This document shows, piece after piece, positions 31,959 to 38,493 of a DNA stretch of 38,493 nucleotides. Every line of letters begins with the position of its first letter. Positions within the stretch are counted from its first letter, which is position 1. The stretch lies in assembly GCA_016215105.1 (NCBI GenBank), contig JACRLJ010000037.1, forward strand, positions 77,554 to 116,046, in the 5' to 3' direction. Source of the stretch: Candidatus Hydrogenedentota bacterium (GTDB taxonomy: Bacteria; Hydrogenedentota; Hydrogenedentia; Hydrogenedentales; SLHB01). The notes beneath the pieces were generated by a model. That model saw nothing but the letters and a program-made list of their open reading frames with translations, was not told where the DNA came from and did no database searches. The position numbers and the translations under genes are program-made.

Positions 31959-32085
31959 GGCGCGGCGAGACGGCGCGCCTACCTTGTGCGGCTTGTTCGG
32001 GTGTATTGCGCGTGAGTAGGCGTTGTGTCGGTCATGTTCGCACCGAAGACGAGTCTGGAAAGTAGGCGCGACGTCTCGTCGCGCC
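31959..32085. repeat. REPIN-like inverted doublet, GGCGCG stems
   Basis: 31959-31979 (GGCGCG/CGCGCC, loop AGA, followed by TAC) faces 32065-32085 (GGCGCGACG/CGTCGCGCC, loop TCT, preceded by GTA). The left unit has one mismatched pair; the right is perfect. Related to 13102, 13633 and 26019. Confidence 0.78.
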
Positions 32086-32184
32086 GCCGGGGTGTTAAGG
32101 GCGCTGTAATGTGACACACCTGCCTTGGGCGCGATGACTGGAACTCTCGGCACGCCGTGCGTTGTTTTGATGTCTACAGCTGAA

Positions 32185-32217
32185 GCGTCCAGGCGCTGAT
32201 ACTATTCTCCTGGACGC
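32185..32217. repeat. Inverted repeat GCGTCCAGG/CCTGGACGC
   Basis: Perfect 9-bp arms, 15-base spacer, ~150 bases upstream of the propeller/toroid gene. Could be an operator or a folded leader; no evidence to choose. Confidence 0.55.
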
Positions 32218-32365
32218 GTGTGCGGCACCGGTTGGGACCAATGCCCTCTGACGGCGTGCCTACATTAGGCGATTCGCCCAGATGGACTGCGCCGCGGGAT
32301 TCGGGGATAATCCGTGACGGGTTGAGAATCGAATTGGCGCGCAAGTCATCAAGGAGGGGCCTTCT

Positions 32366-34585
32366 ATGTCACGGACTCTGCTTCTAAGCATTTGTGTCGG
32401 ATGTGGCTTGGCGGAATACGCCTACGCCGCCGCGCCGGGTGAACCGGTGGCGCATCGGTGGAAGGCGCAGCCGGACGCGGTGTACTTGCAGGAGGTGGGG
32501 CGGACGATTTCCTCCGACACGCCGGTGCGGGCGGTGGCGGTGTACGACACGAAATTGTATGCGGGGTTTGATGACGGGGTGCGGGTGTTGGAAGGGGATG
32601 GGTTCAAGGTTGTCGTCGGCGCGCCTCAGGAGGCGGTGCGGCGGATCGTGGCGCTGGACGGGGCCTTGTGGGTGATCGCGGACAAGGGGTTGCATCGGTT
32701 CGTTCACGGCGCTTGGAGCGTCCTTTTCACGGGGCCTTGCAATGATGTTGTCCTTCATCTTGGCAAAGTCCATGTAGCCACAAGTGATGGCTTAATGTCT
32801 GTTGACGGGAACGCGCTGCGGCCCGTCCCCGATGGAAAAGGTTTGGCTGGGGCGCAACGCCTCGCGTCGTACAGTGAGACACTCTACGGCTTGGCGCCGG
32901 GACGTCTCGGGCTCTTTGACGGCAAGTCGTATCAAACCGAAATTGCCGATTGGGGCGAACTGCCTTCGGAATCCACGCGGGACATGCTGGCGTGGGGGAG
33001 TCGGCTGGTGGTAGCGACGGATCGTGGTGTGGCGATGTTGCGCGGGATGTCCATGACGACGATCACGGGCAAGGACGGGTTGTGTTACGAGGACACGACG
33101 TGTCTGGCGGAAGGGTTCGCGGACGATCTGTGGATAGGGACGACGCGCGGGGCGATACGGTGGGTGAACGGTGAGTTTCAGTATTTCGCGGCGGAGCGAT
33201 GGCTGCCGAACGACCACGTGAACGCGATTGTGTGCGGGGAGCGCGCAGCGTACATCGCGACGGACAAGGGCTTGGGCATCGTCGAGTACGAGCCCTACAC
33301 CCTCGCGAAGAAGGCGGCATATTACGAGCGGCATCTGGAGGAGTGGGGGCAGAAGCGGTTGGGATTCGTTTACAAACTGGAGTACAACGAATCCAAGGGG
33401 GGCTGGGTTCGCGAGATCAGCGACAACGACGGCGGCTGGACCGCGGAGTACCTGGCGGCGATGTCTTACAAATACGCGGTGACGGGCGATGAGGCGGCGC
33501 GCAAAGAAGCGGTGAACAGTTTCAAATCGTTGCGGTGGCTGGTGAGCATTACGGGCGTGCCGGGGTTCCCGGCGCGCGCGATCATGGCCAAGGGCGAAGT
33601 GGGCAACCAGTCCGGCGGCGAATGGCACGACACGGCGGACGGCCAGTGGCAGTGGAAAGGGGACACATCGAGCGACGAGACCGACGCCCATTTCTATTGC
33701 GTGTCGATCTTCCACGATCTGGCTGCGAAAGGCGAGGAGAAGAAACAAGCGGCGGACCATCTCGCGGGCATTGCATCGCACGTAATCGACAACGGCTGGG
33801 TGTTGCGCGGACCGAACGGTCAGCCGACAACGTGGGGACGATGGGACCCGGAGTATTTGCAGCGTCCCAAAGGGTTCTACGCGCGCGGGCTGAATGGGAT
33901 GGAAGCGCTGTGCATGATGCGTACCGCGGCGGCGCTGTCGGGCGATCCGAAGTTTGATACGGCTTACAAGACGCTGTTGGACTGGAAGTATCCCATCGAG
34001 ACCATCCGGCAGAAGCTGACCTTTCCACCCGATTTCATTTTCCATTCCGACGACCGCTTGGCGTTCTTTGCCTACTTCCCACTGCTTCGGTACGAAAAGG
34101 AACCGCAAATGCGCTCAATCTATGTGCGGAGCTTGGAGCGCAGTTGGGAAATCGAGCGCATCGAACAGAACCCGTGGTTCAATTTCATCTATGGCGCGCT
34201 GACCGGCAACGATTGTGAAGCCGACCGTGCTGCGAAGCATTTGCGGGAGTGGCCGCTGGACATGATCAACTGGTCATTTCACAATTCGCATCGGCAGGAC
34301 CTCGTTCCGCCCTCAGGCTACGTGCCGTACTCGGGTGGGGCCAAGCCGCTGTCGCCCCGCGATCGCGGACCCATGCGCTGGACGGATTCCACGCTGGGAC
34401 CCAACGGTGGCAGCAGCGGGAGAGAGGTGGTCGATCCGTCCGGCTGGCTCACGGCATACTGGATGGGGCGCTACTTTGGGTTCATCGAGCCACCGGCCGT
34501 GAAGGCTCGGGACCTGATCTCGGTGAAGCCGCGCGGGGAGCATTTCGGCGCAAAACCCTATGCGGGCCCGCCTCGACCGGAGTAG
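32366..34585 (+). CDS. Exported beta-propeller + alpha/alpha-toroid protein
   Basis: 739 residues with an N-terminal signal peptide (about 1-22, ending AYAAA). Residues about 45-305 form a propeller made of short repeats like those of two-component-regulator propellers (VRAVAVYDTKLYAGFDDGVRVLEGDGF, DLWIGTTRGAIRWVNGEFQYF, AAYIATDKGLGIVEY). Residues about 310-725 are helical and look like a six-hairpin (alpha/alpha) toroid, with Trp-, Asp- and Glu-rich segments (REISDNDGGWTAEYLAAMSYKYAVTG, WHDTADGQWQWKGDTSSDETDAHFY). Such toroids occur in glycoside hydrolases and lyases; no family assigned. The start ATG follows AAGGAGG at eight bases, a strong site. It sits upstream of a broken glycosyltransferase gene. 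A role in polysaccharide binding or breakdown at the cell surface is inferred. Confidence 0.75.
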   Translation: MSRTLLLSICVGCGLAEYAYAAAPGEPVAHRWKAQPDAVYLQEVGRTISSDTPVRAVAVYDTKLYAGFDDGVRVLEGDGFKVVVGAPQEAVRRIVALDGALWVIADKGLHRFVHGAWSVLFTGPCNDVVLHLGKVHVATSDGLMSVDGNALRPVPDGKGLAGAQRLASYSETLYGLAPGRLGLFDGKSYQTEIADWGELPSESTRDMLAWGSRLVVATDRGVAMLRGMSMTTITGKDGLCYEDTTCLAEGFADDLWIGTTRGAIRWVNGEFQYFAAERWLPNDHVNAIVCGERAAYIATDKGLGIVEYEPYTLAKKAAYYERHLEEWGQKRLGFVYKLEYNESKGGWVREISDNDGGWTAEYLAAMSYKYAVTGDEAARKEAVNSFKSLRWLVSITGVPGFPARAIMAKGEVGNQSGGEWHDTADGQWQWKGDTSSDETDAHFYCVSIFHDLAAKGEEKKQAADHLAGIASHVIDNGWVLRGPNGQPTTWGRWDPEYLQRPKGFYARGLNGMEALCMMRTAAALSGDPKFDTAYKTLLDWKYPIETIRQKLTFPPDFIFHSDDRLAFFAYFPLLRYEKEPQMRSIYVRSLERSWEIERIEQNPWFNFIYGALTGNDCEADRAAKHLREWPLDMINWSFHNSHRQDLVPPSGYVPYSGGAKPLSPRDRGPMRWTDSTLGPNGGSSGREVVDPSGWLTAYWMGRYFGFIEPPAVKARDLISVKPRGEHFGAKPYAGPPRPE

Positions 34586-34624
34586 TCATGGGTCTGATGT
34601 TTGACATGCGATATGGGCCCGCGC

Positions 34625-34661
34625 AACGTGTCATTCTTCACTTCGTTCAGAATGACACGTT
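34625..34661. repeat. 13-bp hairpin AACGTGTCATTCT/AGAATGACACGTT
   Basis: Perfect arms with an 11-base loop. It shares the GTCATTCT core with the longer inverted repeat at 29361-29476. Confidence 0.82.
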
Positions 34662-34696
34662 GCTGGTCGCTCCCGAGAATGTATGGCGCTCCGGCG

Positions 34697-34719
34697 GCCT
34701 GCGCTCATCGAGCGCAGGC
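34697..34719. repeat. Perfect 10-bp palindrome, ATC loop
   Basis: GCCTGCGCTC/GAGCGCAGGC around ATC; the three-base loop matches the design of the other palindromes but without the GTAG foot. Confidence 0.7.
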
Positions 34720-34775
34720 GTACTTGGTCGGGTCGTCGTCAATGATCGCGGCTACGTGCGGAAAGGAAGATCCTC

Positions 34776-36255
34776 ATGTCCGGTGAATCCCGGTCTATCG
34801 AAGAGGTCCGGAAGAACGGCCTGACGCTGCTGATGGTGTTTGCGGCGATCAAGCTTGTGTTGCACTTGATCTTGAACAGCCGCTACGGGTATCACCGGGA
34901 CGAATTGTATTTCCTGGCGTGCGCGGAGCACATGGACTTTGGCTACGTAGACCACTCGCCGTTGGTTCCGTGGATTGCCTTTGTGGCGCGATCGCTATTG
35001 GGGGATTCGCTTCCTGCGCTGCGCTTCATTCCGGCGCTGGCGGGCGCGGGCACGGTGATCCTGACCGGCCTCATCGCGCGCGAACTCGGCGCGGGACGTT
35101 TCGCGCAGGCGCTTGCTGCGTTGTCGATCATCATCGCCCCGGTGTACCTGCGCGCGCAGAACATGTTGCACATCCCCACGTTCGAGCCGCTGTTCTGGGG
35201 TGGTTGCGCGTATCTGATCATTCGTATCATCAAGTACGAGCGGACAAGATTATGGCTGTGGGTCGGAGCGCTGGCGGGTGTTGGACTGATGAACAAGCCT
35301 ACCATGCTGTTCTTCGGAGTGGGCCTGGCCGTGGGGCTCGTCCTGAGGCCCGCGCGCAAGTACCTCTTGAACAAATGGCTTTGGGCGGGAGGCGCGCTGG
35401 CCTTCCTCATCTTTCTGCCAAATCTCATCTGGCAGGCGACCCACGGATGGGCTACGCTGGCCTTCGCCGCCAACCTAAATAAGGGAACGATGAGCCGTAT
35501 CTCGTCGGTCGAGTTTCTCTTTGGCCAGCTCCTCTATTTGCACCCGTTCAACGCGCCCATCTGGATCGCTGGATTGTGGTACTACCTTCGAGCAGAGGCC
35601 GGTAGACCGTACCGAGTGTTGGGCTGGGTTTATGTGACGGTACTCGTGCTGTTGTTGGTCGCGAAGAGCAAGATCTACTACCTCGCGCCGGCGTATGCGT
35701 GGCCGGGTGTGGGGGAGAGCGGCTGTGGTGGCTGCGCTCATCGCAGGGGGACTGATCTTGGCGCCAGTGGGACTACCCATTCTGCCCATCGAGAAGACCA
35801 GCTCGTACATCACCATCTGCACCTTTGGCGCGCTCAAGGACGCGCGTGAGGTCACACAGGATTACCACGACGAGTTCGGCTGGGAGAACCAAGTGGCGGC
35901 GATTGCCAAGGTGTACCAATCGCTTCCGGATGAGGAGAAGGCCGACTGTGTCATTCTGGCGGGGAACTATGGACAAGCCGGCGCAGTCGATTTCTACGGG
36001 CCCAAGTATGGGCTTCCGCGCGCGGTAAGCGATCACATGACCTATTACCTTTGGGGAACCGGAAACGGCTCTGGGGAGGTCGTGCTCACGATCGGATACT
36101 CTCGCGAGAAACTCGAACCTTTGTTCCATCGTGTGGACTACGCGGCGACTATCGAAAGCGAACATGCCGTCGAATCCAAGCTGACGATTTTTGTTTGCCG
36201 CAAACCGCGAACGGACCTTCGCGAAGCGTGGGAAAAGCATGGGGTGAAGCTGTGA
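34776..36255 (+). pseudogene. GT39/ArnT-like membrane glycosyltransferase, frame-broken
   Basis: The first frame (from ATG 34776, with GAAAGGAAG upstream) gives many membrane helices and the early acidic pair in YHRDELYFLA (Asp42, Glu43), typical of GT39 enzymes that use polyprenyl-phosphate sugars. It is coherent to about 35695 (KSKIYYLAPAYA). After that the same frame turns to non-membrane sequence and stops at 35849. The second frame (from about 35695) resumes a helix (RAAVVAALIAGGLILAPVGLPILPIE) and a plausible periplasmic C-terminal domain ending at 36255. GT39 relatives usually have an extra helix after YYLAPAY, so a segment of some tens of bases, not just one base, seems to be missing. 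Real pseudogene or assembly error; both are possible. Confidence 0.75.
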
Positions 36256-36341
36256 CGCGCTTGCCCCGAACGCAACGCGAATGGCGATGATCCGACTATA
36301 GGCCTCGATATTCTGCTGCATAACCTGCTAGACTCGCGCCC

Positions 36342-37034
36342 ATGCGGCAGTCATCGAACTCCACCCTCAGAGCGCGCCTCGAAGCCCTCTACGCCCGATA
36401 CAACCGGAGTGTCGCGGTCGCGTTGGAACGTATCCCGCGTCCCCGGCGGTTCATCGCCGGGGCAAGCGCGTCCGAACTGCGGGACGCCGCGGCGGGTTTT
36501 GGGCATCGTTACGCGTCCCAGGACGATCTGGCCGCGCTTCTCATCGGGATCAGTGCGATACGTAACCGCGATGGCTCGTTGGGCGCAAGTTTCGCGGGAG
36601 ATCTGCGGCCGGACCATTCCACCGTGCTGCCCGCGCTGTGCGCGTGGACGGAAAGGTTGCGGTCGGCGGGCGGAAAAGGTGATAATTGCCTCTTGCCAGC
36701 GCCGCTGAAGGGCAGCGCGTGCAAGCGCTTGAATCTTTATCTTCGGTGGATGGTCAGGCGCGATGCGGTGGACCCGGGCGGCTGGGCAAGCGTGCCCGCT
36801 TCGAAATTGATTGTGCCAATCGATACCCACATGCACCGGATCGCAGTCCGGTTGGGATTCACGAAGCGGAAGCAGGCGGACATGAAAACAGCGCTCGAGG
36901 TGACGGAGCAATTCCGCCGGATCACTCCGGAAGACCCGGTACGCTACGATTTTGCGCTGACCCGGCTGGGCATCCGTGACGACACCGATATGGAAGCGTT
37001 TCTTGGGTCCTGCTCCGGCCTAGGACGGGAATGA
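36342..37034 (+). CDS. TIGR02757 (DUF2400) family protein
   Basis: 230 residues matching the TIGR02757/DUF2400 family along its length: LEALYARYN at the start, GFGHRYASQDDLAALLIGI, CKRLNLYLRWMVRRDAVDPGGW, LIVPIDTHMHRIAVRLGFTKRKQAD and DPVRYDFALTRLGI at the end. The fold resembles helix-hairpin-helix DNA glycosylases, but no enzymatic function is established for the family. The start ATG has no strong ribosome-binding site; it fits the family's usual N-terminus. Monocistronic, between the broken GT39 gene and the peroxiredoxin gene. Confidence 0.9.
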   Translation: MRQSSNSTLRARLEALYARYNRSVAVALERIPRPRRFIAGASASELRDAAAGFGHRYASQDDLAALLIGISAIRNRDGSLGASFAGDLRPDHSTVLPALCAWTERLRSAGGKGDNCLLPAPLKGSACKRLNLYLRWMVRRDAVDPGGWASVPASKLIVPIDTHMHRIAVRLGFTKRKQADMKTALEVTEQFRRITPEDPVRYDFALTRLGIRDDTDMEAFLGSCSGLGRE

Positions 37035-37150
37035 TTGAGGAGTCCGATAGGTTCACTTGTAATTGACGTTTGCCCGCGCGGTTCTGCGGGGCACACCATT
37101 TTGAATTCCCAGGGGAACCTGGGCAACGCATAGCAAAGGAGAAGAAAGCA

Positions 37151-37750
37151 ATGTCTACACTCGTTACAAAGCCCGCGCCGGAGTTCAAGGCGCAAACCGT
37201 CATGCCCGACAATAGTTTCGCGGAAAAGACCTTGTCGGAACTGCGCGGAAAGAAGCACGCCATCGTGTTCTTCTATCCCCTGGACTTCACCTTCGTGTGT
37301 CCGTCGGAGATTATCGCGTTCGACAAGAAGCTCGATGAATTCAAGAAGCGCGACTGCGAGGTCATCGGGATTTCCGTGGATTCCCACTTCACCCACTTGG
37401 CGTGGAAGAACACGCCGGTGGACAAGGGTGGTATCGGCCAAGTGAAGTTCCCGCTGGTCGCCGACCTTTCCAAGCAGATTGCGGAACAGTTTGGCGTGTT
37501 GCTCAATGGCGCCGTCGCGTTGCGCGGCCTGTTCCTGATCGACAAGGAAGGCATCGTGCGTCACGCGTTGGTTAATGACCTGCCGCTAGGCCGTAGCGTT
37601 GATGAAGCCCTGCGGATGGTCGATGCGCTGCAGTTCACTGAGAAGCACGGCGAGGTCTGCCCCGCCGGCTGGACGCAGGGCCGGGAGGGGATGCAGGCCA
37701 GTCCGGAGGGTGTCGCCACGTACCTCGCGGCTCACCATCAGGAGCTCTGA
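37151..37750 (+). CDS. Typical 2-Cys peroxiredoxin (AhpC/TSA family)
   Basis: 199 residues. It reduces peroxides in the cytoplasm with electrons from thioredoxin or AhpF/AhpD-type partners. The peroxidatic Cys50 lies in YPLDFTFVCPSE and the resolving Cys170 in HGEVCPAGW. GGIG at 93-96 matches the GG(L/V/I)G element linked to overoxidation sensitivity, while the usual C-terminal YF motif reads YL (191-192), so robustness to overoxidation is unclear. The start is ATG 37151, with AAGGAG upstream; the open frame to 37070 is non-homologous. A GC-rich hairpin follows the stop. Confidence 0.95.
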   Translation: MSTLVTKPAPEFKAQTVMPDNSFAEKTLSELRGKKHAIVFFYPLDFTFVCPSEIIAFDKKLDEFKKRDCEVIGISVDSHFTHLAWKNTPVDKGGIGQVKFPLVADLSKQIAEQFGVLLNGAVALRGLFLIDKEGIVRHALVNDLPLGRSVDEALRMVDALQFTEKHGEVCPAGWTQGREGMQASPEGVATYLAAHHQEL

Positions 37751-37777
37751 GCCGCCGCAGCCGCTGCGCCTTACTCG

Positions 37778-37805
37778 GACCACGGACGCTGCTGCGCCCG
37801 TGGTC
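37778..37805 (+). terminator. Hairpin after the peroxiredoxin gene
   Basis: GACCACGG/CCGTGGTC with a 12-base loop, 28 bases past the stop. No T-run follows. Confidence 0.45.
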
Positions 37806-37898
37806 TGACCGGCGGCCGGCCCATACTCCTTAGTACGCCGTTACACAATTACGGTGACCTAGGTGAGCCTGGATAAGGCGTACGCCGCGGGGGTGGGC

Positions 37899-38000
37899 GG
37901 GGGGCGCGGCCGCCCCCCGGCGGGGTGACAGCGGCAGGACGCGACCTATGGAAGCGTCCTGGAGCGCCAGAGGGGCGATAGCCCCTATGGAAGTGCCCTG
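37899..38000 (+). promoter_or_regulatory. Structured leader of the hemerythrin gene (unknown class)
   Basis: GGGGGGCG-CGGC-CGCCCCCC (37899-37918) is followed by AGGACGC/GCGTCCT (37936-37960) and AGGGGC-GATA-GCCCCT (37971-37986). CCTATGGAAG occurs in the loop of the first small hairpin and again at the end of the second, so the two look like diverged repeats. No known riboswitch motif recognised. Confidence 0.35.
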
Positions 38001-38064
38001 CTTCCGAATGAACATACGTCACAGTACTTAGGGACAGGGGCACTTAGCAGAGATGAGGAACAGC

Positions 38065-38355
38065 ATGTCCATCCTGGTGTGGGATGAGAAGTACTCCGTG
38101 GGTATCAGCGAAATCGATCGGCAACACCAGCGCCTGATCCAGATGATCAACGACCTCCACGAGGCGCTGGTGGCAGAGAGGGGACAGCAGGCCCTCACGG
38201 AGATCGTGGGGCGGATGCTGGACTACACCATCTACCATTTCGCCGCCGAGGAGACTCTCCTGAAGAACAACGGTTATGCTCTGTACGACGCGCATCAGCA
38301 AGAGCACGCCGGTTTCGGACTATCGTTTCCAGAATCGCGGCGGATCGGGTGTTAA
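38065..38355 (+). CDS. Bacteriohemerythrin, 3' end replaced
   Basis: The first 84 residues are a hemerythrin-like O2-binding protein: VWDEKYSVGISEIDRQHQRL, then HFAAEE and DAHQQEHAGF supply di-iron ligands His21, His58, Glu62, His77 and His81. The start is ATG 38065 with GAGGA five bases upstream (ATG 38053 is possible). After GF at about 38316 the hemerythrin sequence ends abruptly. The frame then reads through unrelated DNA to a stop at 38355, so the fourth helix with the last His and Asp ligands is absent. The DNA beyond the junction encodes gyrase in another frame, so this is a broken or chimeric gene, not a natural short hemerythrin. Confidence 0.82.
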   Translation: MSILVWDEKYSVGISEIDRQHQRLIQMINDLHEALVAERGQQALTEIVGRMLDYTIYHFAAEETLLKNNGYALYDAHQQEHAGFGLSFPESRRIGC

Positions 38356-38493
38356 AACAGCCACTCTTACGGCTAAGACGGGTAAATTGGTCGGCGCGCG
38401 CGTGATTGAACCGGGTCTGGACGGCGATTTAGTGATTATTTCCAAACATGGGCAGATGATTCGTTTGCCGCTCCAACAAATTCCTTCAATCGG
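38318..38493 (+). CDS. gyrA: DNA gyrase subunit A, C-terminal domain fragment (chimeric join)
   Basis: From GAC at 38318 the frame reads DYRFQNRGGSGVKTATLTAK and continues TGKLVGARVI, then DLVIISKHGQMIRLPLQQIP, to the window end. The RGG-G-K, TGKLVGA and KHGQ-IRLPL elements are hallmarks of one blade of the GyrA C-terminal DNA-wrapping propeller. The N-terminal catalytic part and earlier blades are absent; it begins mid-blade right at the hemerythrin break. The base composition is more A/T-rich than the DNA before it. The wording recalls GyrA from Patescibacteria-like organisms, but that is an impression only. Confidence 0.8.

Larger units (their letters stand above)
31616..32365. other. 750-bp gene-free region with REP-like elements
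   Basis: It contains a palindrome at 31622, an inverted doublet at 31959-32085 and an inverted repeat at 32185-32217. An open frame at 31603-32019 has no domain, no ribosome-binding site and overlaps the repeats. The stretch 31645-31950 shows nothing I can name. Confidence 0.6.
37751..38064. other. 314-bp gap: hairpins upstream of the hemerythrin gene
   Basis: Holds the hairpin at 37778-37805, a very GC-rich palindrome (37899-37918) and two small hairpins with a shared tail (37936-38000). No gene seen. Because a chimeric junction exists only ~250 bases further on, the origin of this stretch is uncertain. Confidence 0.55.

Noticed and set aside
31603-32019. Possible 138-codon gene after the truncated 'IWCATF' copy
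   Set aside because: No ribosome-binding site or domain; it overlaps two palindromic elements and the end of the previous gene.
32792-34108. A 438-codon minus-strand frame opposite the propeller/toroid gene
   Set aside because: Shadow of a gene with a signal peptide, strong ribosome-binding site and clear repeats.
37936-38000. c-di-GMP (GEMM) riboswitch before the hemerythrin gene
   Set aside because: Two small hairpins with a shared CCTATGGAAG are present, but GEMM conserved bases and tetraloop receptor were not seen.

Overview
The window looks like a contig from an uncultivated, GC-rich Gram-negative heterotroph. Lipoprotein and Tat signals, a PqaA-type protein with a PKD module, a YVTN-propeller phosphoesterase, large exported carbohydrate-type proteins and very abundant intergenic palindromes would fit a Planctomycetota-like or Candidatus Hydrogenedentota-like bacterium. 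That placement is inference; no rRNA or tRNA was seen.

Layout. 2-5009: the end of a PKD/PqaA-type protein, a methyltransferase-glycosyltransferase fusion, a small CopD-like membrane protein and a ferritin. 5251-10487: a lipoprotein phosphoesterase, a PAS diguanylate cyclase and a Gfo/Idh/MocA oxidoreductase. 10488-14044: a repeat-dense stretch around one gene encoding an HGG-type (small-terminase-like) protein, with 9-bp minisatellites, a 61-bp tandem duplication and two copies of a ~392-bp direct repeat. 14045-20309: a five-gene operon. 20622-23189: a CoA-ligase/MaoC pair. 23392-27666: a Tat-exported TIM-barrel-like protein, an NAD(P)-binding protein and a small membrane protein. 28041-31615: two copies of an unnamed 'IWCATF' protein family around a HAD phosphatase, the second copy lacking its membrane anchor. 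32366-37750: an exported propeller/toroid protein, a broken GT39 glycosyltransferase, a TIGR02757 protein and a 2-Cys peroxiredoxin. 37751-38493: a hemerythrin gene that runs abruptly into a fragment of a gyrA C-terminal domain, best explained as a chimeric contig end.

The most system-like locus is 13725-20342. A near-consensus promoter lies at the end of the second 392-bp repeat. It is followed by a leader with mutually exclusive hairpins and a 12-codon ORF, then by overlapping or tightly spaced genes: a solute-binding lipoprotein, an ABC ATPase, a permease, an NtrC-like AAA+ protein that lacks the GAFTGA loop and carries a ~425-residue unrecognised N-terminal region, and a B12-binding-type radical SAM protein with a C-x8-C-x2-C cluster motif. 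The import half is conventional (NitT/TauT type). The coupling to a non-sigma54-type AAA+ ATPase and a radical SAM enzyme is unusual, and I do not recognise it as a described system.

The second theme is extragenic palindromes. About twenty hairpins have stems of differing sequence but a shared layout: many have a 5' GTAG foot, and most have a TCC/TCT/GCY loop. Several occur as inverted doublets. This matches the architecture of REP/REPIN elements moved by RAYT (TnpA-REP) transposases; no such transposase is encoded in the window.
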